A DNA stretch of 64,000 nucleotides from Pseudomonas oryzihabitans NBRC 102199. Its GTDB lineage: Bacteria; Pseudomonadota; Gammaproteobacteria; Pseudomonadales; Pseudomonadaceae. Shown piece after piece: positions 1 through 9,414 of this stretch. Position 1 is the stretch's first letter. The number at the start of each line of letters is the position of its first letter. The DNA is taken from NCBI RefSeq assembly GCF_000730625.1, contig NZ_BBIT01000020.1, positions 1-64,000 of the forward strand, in the 5' to 3' direction. Under the pieces are notes generated by a model. That model made no database searches. It saw only the letters and a program-made list of their open reading frames with translations, and had not been told where the DNA came from. A program made the translations under genes and the position numbers.

Positions 1-112
1 CCAAGGGGAGAGGGGGCAAAGCGGATTGGTAGGTTGGGTTGAGACGGCTCCATCGTCGAAGCCCAACAGCGCCCGGCACCCTTGGGCTTCGCTGGCGCTC
101 AACCCCACCTAC
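1..112. repeat. Mosaic intergenic repeat downstream of pdxY
   Basis: A CCAAGGGGAGAGGGGG segment (1-16) is followed by an 84-bp element at 29-112 bounded by inverted ends GTAGGTTGGGTTGAG and CTCAACCCCACCTAC (one mismatch). The same modules recur near 21.44 kb and 57.8-58.4 kb. It lies just past the pdxY stop. Short open frames through it encode peptides like ALNPTY and are not genes. Confidence 0.7.
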
Positions 113-1002
113 GCCAGCCGCTGCGCCTCGAACAACTCGCCCGGTCGCACGATCTGCTCGCGGGCGGCGATCAGCGGCAGGTCACGGCTGCCGGGGGCGG
201 TGCGGGCGACCAGGGCGTAGAGGGCGCTGACCGCATGGGACGCGGCGGCGGGCGTGGACTGGCCGTTGAGCAACTGGCCCAGCAGCACCGCGGAGAAGAC
301 ATCGCCCATGCCGTTGGGCAGCGGCTGCAGATCCAGGTAGGGCGTCTGTACCAGCCAGGCGTCCGCGGCCTCCACCACCAGCGTGCTGAGGACGTCGGTC
401 GGCAGATCCGGGGTGCGCAGGCTGGTGATGACGATGGTCTTGGGCCCCGGTTGACCGGGGCGGCCGAGCAGCAAGCGGGCAGCGGCCACGGCGTCGGCGG
501 TGTCGGCCAGTGGCTGGCCGTGCAGCAACTCGAATTCGTACTGATTGGGGGTGATCAGGCTGGCCTGCTCGATGGCGCGGCGGCGCAGGAAGTCGGGAAT
601 GCCGGGGCGCACGAAGATGCCGCGGCCGACGTCGCCCATCACCGGATCGCAGAGGTACTGCAGGTCGCCGCGCTGACGACGGATCTCCTGCACCACGCCG
701 AGGATCACCTCGCCGATGGCGGCGTCGCCCAGGTAGCCGGAGAGCACCGCCACGCAGCGCTCCAGCACACCACGGGCGCGCAGGCCGTCGAGCACGTCGT
801 GGATGTGTTCGGGCGGAAAGACCTGGCCCTTGAATTCGCCGTAGCCGGTGTGATTGGAGAATTGCACCGTGTTGACCACCACCGGCTGCAGGCCGAGCAG
901 TTGCAGCGGCAGGGTAGCGGCAGCGTTGCCGACGTGGCCGTAGGCGACATGGGACTGGATGGACAGCACCAGCGGCGGCTGGGCGGGCAGGGCGGCGGGC
1001 AT
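109..1002 (-). CDS. pdxY: Pyridoxal kinase PdxY
   Basis: Encodes a 297-residue ribokinase-fold kinase that phosphorylates pyridoxal to pyridoxal 5'-phosphate in the B6 salvage pathway in the cytoplasm. The N-terminus reads [16 protein letters not shown], the substrate-loop signature of the PdxK/PdxY family. The middle carries YLCDPVMGD, and the C-terminal part has NGMGDVFSA, the anion-hole motif with the catalytic aspartate. Length is close to the usual 286-290. ATG at 1002 is preceded by a GAGAG ribosome site. It is a single gene on the minus strand; the stop runs into the edge of the mosaic repeat. PdxY rather than PdxK is favoured by overall resemblance only. Confidence 0.93.
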   Translation of the reverse strand: MPAALPAQPPLVLSIQSHVAYGHVGNAAATLPLQLLGLQPVVVNTVQFSNHTGYGEFKGQVFPPEHIHDVLDGLRARGVLERCVAVLSGYLGDAAIGEVILGVVQEIRRQRGDLQYLCDPVMGDVGRGIFVRPGIPDFLRRRAIEQASLITPNQYEFELLHGQPLADTADAVAAARLLLGRPGQPGPKTIVITSLRTPDLPTDVLSTLVVEAADAWLVQTPYLDLQPLPNGMGDVFSAVLLGQLLNGQSTPAAASHAVSALYALVARTAPGSRDLPLIAAREQIVRPGELFEAQRLA

Positions 1003-1187
1003 GGTGATCTCTCGGGCGGCGGGCTCGGGGTCAGGAGCCGGAAAGGTGGAGGCCTGCAGCTTACCCCAGCGCTTCCGGCGAACCCTAACCCGCCTGTGGC
1101 GGTCTGCATCGGCAGTGCAGATCGCTCCCGGCGCTGGCTACACTGGAGCGGCTGTCATTCACCTCTGGCCCCAAGGAGAAACGGGGA

Positions 1188-1625
1188 ATGTCCGAGCTTC
1201 GCTTCGCACGTCTGGTGTTGGGTCTGCAGGCCCTGGTCTGGTTTGGACTCGCCCTGGCGCATTGGTTCTATCCCTATGAGATGGCCAATGCCCGCGGCAT
1301 GGTGCTGATGGATTCGGCCTCGGTGGCCGAGGCGCGGGTCTGGTACGGCGGCATGCAATTCGCCCTGGCGCTGTTCGCGGTCCTGGCCTTTCGCCGGGCG
1401 GAATGGCTGTCGGCCGGCCTGCTGCTGGTGGCCTTCGTGCAGCTGACGCTGTTCGTGGTGCGCCTGATCAGCGGCGTACTGGGCGAGTCGGCCACCGCCG
1501 AGCTGGATCTCTATTCCCAGGGTTATCGCCTGGTGATCGGCGTCCTGGCGCTGCTGGCGTTGCGCGCGCACCGCCGCCACGAGCAGCGGGAGCTGGAGAA
1601 TCGCCGGATCTACCAGGGCCAGTGA
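1188..1625 (+). CDS. Small four-helix membrane protein (DUF4345-like)
   Basis: Encodes 145 residues with four hydrophobic stretches (about residues 7-25, 48-68, 74-96 and 108-125) and a charged tail rich in Arg, Glu and Gln, so it is an inner-membrane protein. The pattern resembles DUF4345-type proteins of unknown function, but I did not recognise a diagnostic motif. An AAGGAG site at 1173-1178 sits nine bases before the ATG. The stop meets the stop of the convergent LysR gene with no spacer. Confidence 0.75.
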   Translation: MSELRFARLVLGLQALVWFGLALAHWFYPYEMANARGMVLMDSASVAEARVWYGGMQFALALFAVLAFRRAEWLSAGLLLVAFVQLTLFVVRLISGVLGESATAELDLYSQGYRLVIGVLALLALRAHRRHEQRELENRRIYQGQ

Positions 1626-2558
1626 CTAGCGCCCGGGCCGGGGCCGCGCGGTGTCGATCTGATCGCTGCGGGCGAGGCCCAGGGTCAGCTGGCGACAGAG
1701 GTCGAGAAATTCGACCATGGCCCCGGTCTGGTACTTCTGCTTGTGCCATATGAAGCAGAACTGGCGGCGCAGATCCAGGGTCGGGGTCGCGATGGGCACC
1801 AGGGTGCCGCGGGCGAAGGCGTCTCTCAGCGCCAGCCGCGACAGGCAGCCGATGCCCAGTCCCGATTCCACCGCGCGCAGGATGGCCTCGGTGTGTTCCA
1901 GCTCCAGCCGCACGTCCAGCGGCTGGGCGTGATGGCGCATGGCTTGGTCGAAGGTCAGGCGGGTGCCGGAACCCTGTTCGCGCAGGATCCAGGCCTGGGC
2001 TTCCAGTTCGGCCTGGGTGGCCTCCCTGCCTGCCAGGACGTGTCCGGGCGTGCAGAACACCACCAGTTCGTCCTCGATCCAGGGCTGCACCTCCAGATCC
2101 GGATGCTGGCAGTCGCCTTCGATCAGGCCGAGGTCGATGTCATGGTTGGCTATGCGTTGCACCACGCTGGCAGTGTTGTGCACGTGCAGTCGCACCCGGC
2201 AGTCGGGATGGCGCTGCATGAAGTCGCCCAGCAGCAGGGTGGCCAGGTAGTTGCCGATGGTGAGGGTGGCGCCGACCTCCAGGGAGCCGAAGCCGGTCTT
2301 GCCGCGCAGCAGATTTTCCACCTCGGCGCTGCGGTCGAGCAGGGCCACCGCCTTGGGCAGCAATTGCCGGCCCAGGGCGTTGAGCGTCAAACGCTTGCCC
2401 GCGCGGTCGAATACCCGGCAGTCGAATTGCCGTTCCAGTTCGCCCAGGGCGGTGCTGGTGGCCGACTGCGACAGACTGAGCGCCTCGGCCGCCCGGGAAA
2501 CGCTTTCCTGGCGCGCCACGGCGACGAAGACCTCGAGTTGACGCAACGTGAATCTCAT
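1626..2558 (-). CDS. finR: LysR-family regulator, FinR-like, divergent from fpr
   Basis: Encodes a 310-residue LysR-type transcriptional regulator. Residues 1-60 form the winged helix-turn-helix (FTLRQLEVFVAVARQES, then LSQSATSTALGELE), followed by a type 2 periplasmic-binding-like effector domain (GATLTIGNYLATLLLGDFM). It is divergent from fpr across 120 bp, the arrangement known in pseudomonads where FinR activates fpr under superoxide or iron stress. The symbol rests on that synteny as well as on sequence type. The shared promoter region is AT-rich, and one of the half-sites there is probably its binding site. ATG at 2558. Confidence 0.85.
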   Translation of the reverse strand: MRFTLRQLEVFVAVARQESVSRAAEALSLSQSATSTALGELERQFDCRVFDRAGKRLTLNALGRQLLPKAVALLDRSAEVENLLRGKTGFGSLEVGATLTIGNYLATLLLGDFMQRHPDCRVRLHVHNTASVVQRIANHDIDLGLIEGDCQHPDLEVQPWIEDELVVFCTPGHVLAGREATQAELEAQAWILREQGSGTRLTFDQAMRHHAQPLDVRLELEHTEAILRAVESGLGIGCLSRLALRDAFARGTLVPIATPTLDLRRQFCFIWHKQKYQTGAMVEFLDLCRQLTLGLARSDQIDTARPRPGR

Positions 2559-2678
2559 ATCTGCCTTTTGGATAACCTATATTCGAATTATTCATTTCAC
2601 GGATATTTTCCCCCTCTATAAACTGTCGCGCAATTTCTATCCAGCCCCGGGCTGTACCGATTTTTCCTGGAGTCATCG

Positions 2679-3458
2679 ATGAGCAACCTGTACACCGAGC
2701 GCGTCCTGAGCGTTCATCACTGGAACGACACCCTGTTCAGCTTCAAGACCACCCGCAACGCGGGCCTGCGTTTCGAGAACGGTCAGTTCGTGATGATCGG
2801 CCTGGAAACCGAAGGCGGTCGTCCGCTGATGCGCGCCTACAGCATCGCCAGCCCCAACTACGAAGAGCACCTGGAGTTCTTCAGCATCAAGGTGCCGGAC
2901 GGCCCCCTGACCTCGCGCCTGCAGCACCTCAAGGAAGGCGACAACCTGATGGTCAGCCGCAAGCCCACCGGCACCCTGATCCTCAGCGATCTCAAGCCCG
3001 CCAAGCACCTCTATCTGCTGAGCACCGGCACCGGCATGGCGCCCTTCCTGAGCACCATCCAGGATCCGGAAACCTACGAGCGCTTCGAGAAGGTGATCCT
3101 GGTCCACGGCGTGCGCTACGTGAACGAACTGGCCTATGCCGACTTCATCACCAAGACCCTGCCGGAGCACGAGTTCATCGGCGATCTGGTGCGCGAGAAG
3201 CTGATCTACTATCCCCTGGTGACCCGCGAGGAATTCCGCAACCAGGGTCGTCAGACCGACCTGATGCGCAGTGGCAAGCTGTTCGCGGACATCGGCCTGC
3301 CGCCGATCAATCCGCAGGATGACCGCGCCATGATCTGCGGCAGCCCGAGCATGCTGGACGAGACCAGCGCCGTGCTGAACGAATTCGGCCTGACCATCTC
3401 GCCGCGCATGGGCGATCCGGGCGACTACCTGATCGAGCGCGCCTTCGTCGAGAAGTAA
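2679..3458 (+). CDS. fpr: Ferredoxin-NADP+ reductase Fpr
   Basis: Encodes 259 residues of a bacterial-type ferredoxin/flavodoxin-NADP+ reductase that moves electrons between NADPH and ferredoxin for Fe-S cluster and oxidative-stress functions. Visible motifs are the FAD-binding RAYSIASP (about residue 51), the phosphate-binding GPLTSRL, the NADP-binding STGTGMAPF (about residue 110), and the C-terminal MICGSPSML. The end LIERAFVEK is typical of the subclass ending after the final aromatic. A TGGAGT ribosome site at 2668-2673 fixes the ATG. Regulation by the divergent FinR-like gene is expected from known pseudomonad biology. A strong terminator follows. Confidence 0.96.
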   Translation: MSNLYTERVLSVHHWNDTLFSFKTTRNAGLRFENGQFVMIGLETEGGRPLMRAYSIASPNYEEHLEFFSIKVPDGPLTSRLQHLKEGDNLMVSRKPTGTLILSDLKPAKHLYLLSTGTGMAPFLSTIQDPETYERFEKVILVHGVRYVNELAYADFITKTLPEHEFIGDLVREKLIYYPLVTREEFRNQGRQTDLMRSGKLFADIGLPPINPQDDRAMICGSPSMLDETSAVLNEFGLTISPRMGDPGDYLIERAFVEK

Positions 3459-3475
3459 CGCGACCCGGCTCCCCG

Positions 3476-3500
3476 AAAACCCGCCCTCCGGCGGGTTTTT
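3476..3500 (+). terminator. Rho-independent terminator of fpr
   Basis: A hairpin with stem ACCCGCC/GGCGGGT and a four-base loop is followed by five T residues, 18 bases after the fpr stop. A-rich bases before the stem could let it also act on the opposite strand. Confidence 0.9.
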
Positions 3501-3595
3501 CGTTTCCGCGGCCCGTCGGGCTGAACTCCCCCCGCGGCGGACCGGTCGGTTGCTGCAAGGCGTGTCATGGCGACACGCCACTGCCGGGAGTCCCC

Positions 3596-4282
3596 ATGAA
3601 GCCCTATGTGATCTGCCATATGATGTCGTCGGTCGACGGTCACGCCCTCACCGATGGCTGGGATCGCGCCGTCAAGAAACAGGCCGATACCACCTACGAG
3701 CGCCTGGCCGAGCGCTTCGCCTTCGATGCCTGGGCCTGTGGCCGGGTGACCATGGAAGAGATCGCCCACGGCGAGGGCTATCCCACCGGCGTCGCCCAGT
3801 CGCCCATCCCGCGCACTCACCATTTCGCCAAGCGCGATGCCGCCAAGTACGCCATCGCCATCGATCCCCAGGGCAAGGTGGCCTGGAAAAAGAACGAGGC
3901 CCTGGATTCCCACGTGGTGGCGGTGCTGACCGAAGGCGTCAGCGATGACTACCTGACGCACCTGCAGAACATCGGTGCCTCCTACGTCTTCGGTGGCAAG
4001 GACGAACTGGATCTGGCAGCGGTGCTGGAATTGCTCAACGCAGAACTGGGCATCGAGCGGCTGGTGGTGGAGGGTGGTCCCCATGTCAGCGGCTCCTTTG
4101 TCGCCGCCGGCCTGGTGGACGAGATCAGCGTGCTGATCATCCCGCTGGTGGACGGCCGCGGCGCCCATCCGGCCTCCTTCGAGATTGCCGAGCAGGCCTG
4201 GCAGCAGCCGCTGTACCTCAAGCTGGATACGGCCGAAGCCCAGGACGACGGCAGCGTCTGGCTGCGCTATCGGCGCGGCTAG
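3596..4282 (+). CDS. RibD C-terminal / dihydrofolate reductase-like protein
   Basis: Encodes 228 residues of the RibD_C reductase fold (the DHFR-like superfamily). Visible features are the N-terminal strand PYVICHMMSSVDG, and near residue 155 IERLVVEGGPHVSGSF, which matches the NADPH-binding GGxxxxxxF turn of RibD-type reductases. No deaminase domain is present, so it is a stand-alone reductase of unknown substrate rather than riboflavin RibD. The stop overlaps the convergent MHYT-GGDEF-EAL gene by four bases (CTAG). Confidence 0.82.
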   Translation: MKPYVICHMMSSVDGHALTDGWDRAVKKQADTTYERLAERFAFDAWACGRVTMEEIAHGEGYPTGVAQSPIPRTHHFAKRDAAKYAIAIDPQGKVAWKKNEALDSHVVAVLTEGVSDDYLTHLQNIGASYVFGGKDELDLAAVLELLNAELGIERLVVEGGPHVSGSFVAAGLVDEISVLIIPLVDGRGAHPASFEIAEQAWQQPLYLKLDTAEAQDDGSVWLRYRRG

Positions 4283-6504
4283 CCGAGCGCCCTGGCCAGC
4301 GCCAGGGCGTCGGCATCCACCTCCGCCTGGGCCTGCAGTGGGCAGACCCCGCTGGCATAGCGGGCGATCACCTCGGGCACCTGGGCCAGGGGGACCGGTC
4401 GGCTGATGTGATAGCCCTGGATGAAGTCGCAGCCCAGGGCGCACAGCAGCCGCAGCTGCTCCAGATGCTCGACGCCCTCGGCGGTGACCTTGAGCTTGAG
4501 CGGCCGGGCCATGCCGATGATGGCCTGGACGATCTGGTGATCGGCATTTCCCTCGGCCAGCCCGGTGACGAAGGAGCGGTCGATCTTCACGGTGTCGATC
4601 GGCAGGCGCTTGAGATAGGCGAGCGAGGAGTAACCGGTGCCGAAGTCGTCGATGGACACCGTCACGCCCAGGTCGCGAATGCGCTGCAACAGCTCGGCGG
4701 TGGGCTGCACGTTCTTGACCAGGGCATTTTCGGTCACCTCCAGTTCCAGGCGCCGCGGCGACAGTTGGTGGTCGTCCAGCCGCCAGGCGATCTGCCCGGG
4801 GAGGGCGTCGTTGCTCAGGCTCAGCGCCGAGCAGTTGACTGCGATGCGCAGCTCCGTGAGGCCAGCGGCGGTCAGCTCGGCCAGGTCCTTGCAGGCCCGC
4901 CGGAGTACCCAGGCGTCCAGCTCTTCGACGAAGCCATTGGCCTCGGCCACGCCGAGAAAGTGGTTGGGCGCCAGCATGCCGAGGCGGGGATGGTCCCAGC
5001 GGATCAGGGCTTCGGCCTTGTCCAGCTGACCGCTGGCGACGTCGAGGATCGGCTGGTAGTAGAGCTGCAGACCGCGCTCCTCGACCAGGGCTTCGCGTAG
5101 TTCGGCCTCCAGCTCCAGTTGCAGCGAGATCTTCTCGCGCAGGGTCTCGTCGAAGAAGCTGAAGGTGTTGCGGCCATTGCCCTTGGACAGGTAGAGCGCG
5201 AGATCCGCGCTCTTGAGCAGCTCTTCGCAGCAGCCGCCGTCGCGAGGATAGAGGCTGATGCCGATGCTGGTGGTCATCACCAGGGTGCGGTTGCCGATGG
5301 TGACCGGATTGCGCAGGCGCTCCAGGATGCGCTGGGCCAGGTGCCGGGCCTCGTCGGGTCCGGCGAGGCTGGCCAGGATGCAGAATTCGTCGCCACCGAA
5401 GCGAGCCACCAGGTCGCCGTCACGCACCGCCTCGCGAATGATCTTGGCCATGGCCACCAGCAACTGGTCGCCGGCGTCGTGGCCGAGGCTGTCGTTGATG
5501 CGCTTGAAGTGATCGATGTCGAGAAACATCACCCCCAGGCTGCGCCCCTGCTGGGCATGGCGCTCGAGGATCTCGGCGAAGGCCTGATTGAAGGCGCGGC
5601 GGTTGTGCAGGTCGGTGAGGGGATCGTAGTGCGCGGCCTGTTGCAGCGAAGCGCGCGCCTCGTCGAGCTGGCCGACCAGGGAATTGACCCGCTCCAGGTC
5701 GTTTTCCTTGCGCTGCAGCTGGCGATCGGCCCAGGCCGCGCCCAGGCCACCTACCACCAGCAGCAGGGCGATGATGGCGATGCCCACCCCCAGCTGCCAG
5801 GAATTGCTGGCGCCCTGCAGGGCGTCTGCGGTCTCGGCCGGGGCGACCAGCACCATGGACCACATGCCAGTGAAGTGCATGGCGGCGATCGCCAGGCCCA
5901 TCACCAGGGCGGTGGCGATGCGCAGCCAGCGATAGATGCCGGTGTAGTGGCGACGGAAGATCTGGATCAGCTGCAGGGCGGCGAAGCTCGCCCCCACGGC
6001 GATGCCGATCGACAGCAGGAAGGGCAGCGGGCGATAGAGCACCATGGCCTCGGTGTGCACCGCGGCCATGCCGGTGTAGTGCATGAGCACGATGCCCACG
6101 CTCAGCACCGTGCCGGCCTTGAGTCGCTGGCCCAGAGTGAGATCGGGCTGGCTGAGGGCGGGCATGGCCATGAGTCCGGCCAGCACCACGATCAGCAGCG
6201 AGGCCAGGGTGATGAAGAGGTCGTAGTGCACCCGGGTGGGCACGGTAAAGGCCAGCATGGCGATGAAGTGCATGCCCCAGACGCCGAAGCCGAAGCTCAG
6301 GGCGCCCATCAGGCTCCAGGCGCGGCGCCGGGCAAGGGTGCGGGTCTGGCCGATGCGCTCGGCGAATACCAGGGTGACATAGCAGGCGCTGACCGCCACC
6401 AGATAGGCGAGGGCGACCAGCCAGCCATCATGCTGGCCGTGCAGGTGCACCTGCTCTTGGGCGAGAGGGGCGACGAGAAAGTCGAGTCCCAGCCAGTTGT
6501 TCAT
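4279..6504 (-). CDS. MHYT-GGDEF-EAL c-di-GMP protein (MucR/NbdA type)
   Basis: Encodes 741 residues. The N-terminal 260 hold seven membrane helices with MHF.., MHYTGMAAVH and MHFTGMW repeats, the MHYT sensor proposed to bind copper and sense gases. A GGDEF domain follows (LTDLHNRRAF near residue 297; ARFGGDEF near 370), then an EAL domain (EALIRW near 512; SIDDFGTGYSSLAYL; KIDRSFV). Both active-site signatures are intact, so it could make or break c-di-GMP. Architecture matches P. aeruginosa MucR and NbdA, with GGDEF closer to MucR. It lies at the inner membrane. ATG at 6504; no partner gene is adjacent. Confidence 0.92.
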   Translation of the reverse strand: MNNWLGLDFLVAPLAQEQVHLHGQHDGWLVALAYLVAVSACYVTLVFAERIGQTRTLARRRAWSLMGALSFGFGVWGMHFIAMLAFTVPTRVHYDLFITLASLLIVVLAGLMAMPALSQPDLTLGQRLKAGTVLSVGIVLMHYTGMAAVHTEAMVLYRPLPFLLSIGIAVGASFAALQLIQIFRRHYTGIYRWLRIATALVMGLAIAAMHFTGMWSMVLVAPAETADALQGASNSWQLGVGIAIIALLLVVGGLGAAWADRQLQRKENDLERVNSLVGQLDEARASLQQAAHYDPLTDLHNRRAFNQAFAEILERHAQQGRSLGVMFLDIDHFKRINDSLGHDAGDQLLVAMAKIIREAVRDGDLVARFGGDEFCILASLAGPDEARHLAQRILERLRNPVTIGNRTLVMTTSIGISLYPRDGGCCEELLKSADLALYLSKGNGRNTFSFFDETLREKISLQLELEAELREALVEERGLQLYYQPILDVASGQLDKAEALIRWDHPRLGMLAPNHFLGVAEANGFVEELDAWVLRRACKDLAELTAAGLTELRIAVNCSALSLSNDALPGQIAWRLDDHQLSPRRLELEVTENALVKNVQPTAELLQRIRDLGVTVSIDDFGTGYSSLAYLKRLPIDTVKIDRSFVTGLAEGNADHQIVQAIIGMARPLKLKVTAEGVEHLEQLRLLCALGCDFIQGYHISRPVPLAQVPEVIARYASGVCPLQAQAEVDADALALARALG

Positions 6505-6855
6505 TCCGTGGCCTCGGCAGGAAGTCTGGCGCGGCTGGAGGAAGACGGCCCGGCGGGGTCTCCGCCCGGGTAGATTTCACTACGGCAACCTGCGCTCTGA
6601 GATTAGCTTGCCTTGCCCTATCGGCGTGGTGAAGAGGGGCTTTAACGCGGAGCCATGCAGTTAGCGCGCAAGGTTTTTTCAGGGCGGCAAAGTGACTTCC
6701 ATCACCCTCCGGACGCGAATCAGCGAAGCGCTCTGGATAGCTGGCTAGCGACTTTTTGATATCACCTGGCTAGCATCATGACCGTTCGTCGAACAGGATG
6801 TGGACGAACGGTCATGGCGGGAGGAAATCGGCCAAAAAGGCCAACGTGAAAGGAT
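6505..6855. other. Gene-free 351-bp gap with a strong inverted repeat
   Basis: No plausible gene is seen. A perfect 14-bp inverted repeat lies at 6777-6790 and 6803-6816 (CATGACCGTTCGTC and its complement) around a 12-base loop, about 40 bases past the ppnN stop. No T-run follows on either strand. GGCTAGC-type words repeat at about 6741 and 6768. The promoter of the MHYT-GGDEF-EAL gene must also lie in this gap. Confidence 0.6.
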
Positions 6856-8232
6856 TCAGCTGACCACGCGATAGCAGGGCTCGTAGGCCGCGCCGCCGGG
6901 CAGCTTCATCCGGTGCTGCTCGACGAAGGCCTGCAGCAGCCGATCCAGCGGCCGCATGATGTCGGGATCGCCATGGATCTCGTAGGGCCCTCGTTCCTCG
7001 ATCAGCTGGATGCCCTTGGCCTTGACGTTGCCGGCGACGATGCCGGAAAAGGCGCGGCGCAGGTTGGCGGCCAGTTCGTGCGGCGGCACGGCATGGGTCA
7101 GCTGCAGGGCGGCCATGTTCTCGTGGGTGGGATCGAAGGGGCGCTGGAAGCCTTCCTCGATGCGCAGCAGCCAGTTGAAGTGGAAGGCGTCGTGGCGCTC
7201 GCGGCGGAACTGCTTGACCGCCTTGAGGCCCTGGGCCATCTGCCGGGCCACCTCGACCGGATCGTTGACCACGATCTGGTAGTGGCGCTGGGCGGCTTCG
7301 CCCAGGGTGGCGCCGATGAAGGCATGCAGCTGCTCGAGGTAGGGCGCGGCGCTCTGCGGCCCGGTGAGCACCACCGGGAAGGGGATGTCCCGGTTGTCCG
7401 GGTGCATGAGGATGCCCAGCAGATAGAGAAATTCCTCCGCCGTGCCGGCGCCACCCGGGAAGATGATGATGCCGTGGCCAACGCGGACGAAGGCCTCCAG
7501 GCGCTTCTCGATGTCGGGCAGGATCACCAGTTCGTTGACGATGGGATTGGGCGCCTCGGCGGCGATGATGCCCGGCTCGGTGAGGCCCAGGTAGCGGCCG
7601 CCCTGAATGCGCTGCTTGGCGTGGGCGATGGTGGCGCCCTTCATCGGGCCCTTCATCACGCCCGGGCCGCAGCCGGTGCAGATGTCCAGGCTGCGCAGGC
7701 CGAGTTCGTGACCGACCTTCTTGGTGTACTTGTATTCCTCGGTGCTGATGGAGTGACCGCCCCAGCAGACCACCATCTTCGGCTCAATGCCGGCGCGCAG
7801 GGTGCGGGCGTTGCGCAGCAGGTGGAAGACGTAGTCGGTGATCCCCTCGGAGCTTTCCAGATCGATGCGCAGGCTGCTCTGTTCGCTCTCGGTGTAGACG
7901 ATGTCGCGCAGGGCGCTGAACAGCATCTCGCGGGTGCTGGCGATCATCTCGCCGTCGACGAAGGCGTCGGCCGGGGCGTTGATCAGTTCCAGGCGCACGC
8001 CACGGTCCTGCTGGTGGATGAGTATCTCGAAGTCCTGGTAGGCCTCGAGGATGGTCTTGGCGTTGTCGCTGTGGGCGCCGGTGTTGAGGATGGCCAGGGC
8101 GCACTGGCGGAAGAGCTGGTAGAGGTTGCCCGAGCCGGCCGCGCTGAGCTGCTGGACCTCGCGCTGGGAAAGGGTCTCCAGGCTGCCCTTGGGGCTGACC
8201 TGAGCGTTGATGACCTGTCTGCTTGGAGCCAT
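6856..8232 (-). CDS. ppnN: Pyrimidine/purine nucleotide 5'-monophosphate nucleosidase PpnN
   Basis: Encodes 458 residues, close to E. coli PpnN (YgdH, 454). It cleaves the N-glycosidic bond of nucleoside monophosphates to base and ribose 5-phosphate and in E. coli is stimulated by (p)ppGpp. The central LOG (lysine-decarboxylase-like) fold shows CTGCGPGVMKGPMKGA near residue 185 and the signature FPGGAGTAEE near 260. The start chosen, MAPSRQVINAQVSPKGS at 8232, matches the family start; an open frame upstream to 8574 runs through non-conserved GC-rich sequence. Single gene on the minus strand. Confidence 0.93.
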   Translation of the reverse strand: MAPSRQVINAQVSPKGSLETLSQREVQQLSAAGSGNLYQLFRQCALAILNTGAHSDNAKTILEAYQDFEILIHQQDRGVRLELINAPADAFVDGEMIASTREMLFSALRDIVYTESEQSSLRIDLESSEGITDYVFHLLRNARTLRAGIEPKMVVCWGGHSISTEEYKYTKKVGHELGLRSLDICTGCGPGVMKGPMKGATIAHAKQRIQGGRYLGLTEPGIIAAEAPNPIVNELVILPDIEKRLEAFVRVGHGIIIFPGGAGTAEEFLYLLGILMHPDNRDIPFPVVLTGPQSAAPYLEQLHAFIGATLGEAAQRHYQIVVNDPVEVARQMAQGLKAVKQFRRERHDAFHFNWLLRIEEGFQRPFDPTHENMAALQLTHAVPPHELAANLRRAFSGIVAGNVKAKGIQLIEERGPYEIHGDPDIMRPLDRLLQAFVEQHRMKLPGGAAYEPCYRVVS

Positions 8233-8351
8233 AGATGCTTCCCTATCGGTGATACGGCCGAACGGCGGCCGTAGCCGGGTGCGGACCGCCTCATGCGATC
8301 CGGCAATGTCATTGTTGGGGCCTTGGCCGCCGGAATGCAAACCGGGCGGCG

Positions 8352-9047
8352 TCAGGACGCCGCGGTCACGTCCAGTACCCGGATCTGTTCCGCGGTCGGA
8401 TAGTGCCAGTGCACCTCGACGTCCCAGAGGCGCACGCCATAGCGTCGCTCGGGCGTGGGCGCCTGGTAGGCCGGGCGCGGATCCTGGGCCAGGCACTGCT
8501 CGATCAGCTCGGCCAGGGGCTCGCCCAGGCGCTGGCCATGGGCCTCGGCCTGGACGCGCGCCGCGTCCGCCCAACTCACCACCAGCGCCGGTGGCGGCGC
8601 CTCGGCGATGGCGTTGTGGGCGCCCAGCGGGCTGTCGGCGTAGGGCACATAGGGCTTGATGTCCAGCACCGGGGTGCCGTCGAGCAGGTCGATGCCCGAG
8701 AGCAGCAACCGTCCCGGTTCGAGGCCGTCCAGCCGGACCACCGACTGGCCGATGCCGTTGGGTCTGTGGGTGGCGCGGGTGGCGAACACCCCCAGATAGC
8801 GATTGCCGCCCAGGCGCGGCGGCCGTACCCGCAGGCGCGGCCGGCTCTCCAGCGCCTGGTGGAAGAGAAACAGCAGCCAGACATGGCTGACGCCTTCCAG
8901 CCCTTCGACCGCCTCGGGCCGGTCGAAGGGCGGCAGCAGTTCCAGCACGCCACGGGCGGCCGGTGCCAGCGCGGGCTGCCGGGGAATGGCGAATTTCTCC
9001 TTGAAGCAGGAGCGGACATGGCCGATGGGGGTGACGCTGTGCTGCAT
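8352..9047 (-). CDS. trmO: tRNA (N6-threonylcarbamoyladenosine-N6)-methyltransferase TrmO
   Basis: Encodes 231 residues of the TrmO/TsaA (YaeB) family, which uses S-adenosylmethionine to methylate t6A37 in tRNAs reading ACY codons. The N-terminal beta-barrel starts PIGHVRSCFKEKFAIPRQPAL, and the conserved RATHRPNGIGQSVVRL and LDIKPYVPYADS motifs near residues 90 and 125 are intact. A separate C-terminal section (from about residue 150) is present as in the proteobacterial type. ATG at 9047. Confidence 0.95.
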   Translation of the reverse strand: MQHSVTPIGHVRSCFKEKFAIPRQPALAPAARGVLELLPPFDRPEAVEGLEGVSHVWLLFLFHQALESRPRLRVRPPRLGGNRYLGVFATRATHRPNGIGQSVVRLDGLEPGRLLLSGIDLLDGTPVLDIKPYVPYADSPLGAHNAIAEAPPPALVVSWADAARVQAEAHGQRLGEPLAELIEQCLAQDPRPAYQAPTPERRYGVRLWDVEVHWHYPTAEQIRVLDVTAAS

Positions 9048-9078
9048 GGGGCGGGGCCGTCTGACGCAGGGCCGGTCA

Positions 9079-9345
9079 TTATGCCCTGCCCGAGACCTCG
9101 GCGGCGGCGGGCGCCTCGTCGGCGTTGCGGCGCACGCCGCGCAGATTCATCGCCGCCAGGCCCAGCTGCAGCACGATCAGGGCATAGGCCTCGGCCTGCA
9201 GGCCCCAGGCGATCCACAGGGCATTGCTCAGCAGGAACACCCAGAAACCCAGGCTGCGCCGGCCCTGGCGCTGGGAGGCCACCAGCCAGGCGGCGAGCAG
9301 GGTGATGGCCATGGCCGGCCATTGCAGCAGATCGAGCGCTTCCAT
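9079..9345 (-). CDS. Small three-helix membrane protein
   Basis: Encodes 88 residues with three hydrophobic helices (about 9-23, 32-48 and 52-66) and a polar Ala/Glu-rich tail. Its size and LSNALWIAWGLQAEAYALIVLQ segment recall half-transporter or SemiSWEET/PnuC-like small proteins, but no diagnostic motif is certain. It lies between trmO and an acetyltransferase, all on the minus strand. Confidence 0.68.
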   Translation of the reverse strand: MEALDLLQWPAMAITLLAAWLVASQRQGRRSLGFWVFLLSNALWIAWGLQAEAYALIVLQLGLAAMNLRGVRRNADEAPAAAEVSGRA

Positions 9346-9414
9346 GGAAAACCTTCAAAAGATTGACTAATGAAGGTGAGCCTTGGGAGGCGCCTCGAGT
9401 TCCAGACGCTGGAT

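Noticed and set aside
4408-6573. Long plus-strand frames opposite the MHYT-GGDEF-EAL gene
   Set aside because: They are antisense by-products of GC-rich codon use, with no family motif or ribosome site.
8233-8574. 114-codon upstream extension of ppnN
   Set aside because: The Gly/Pro/Arg-rich extension overlaps trmO and is absent from the family.
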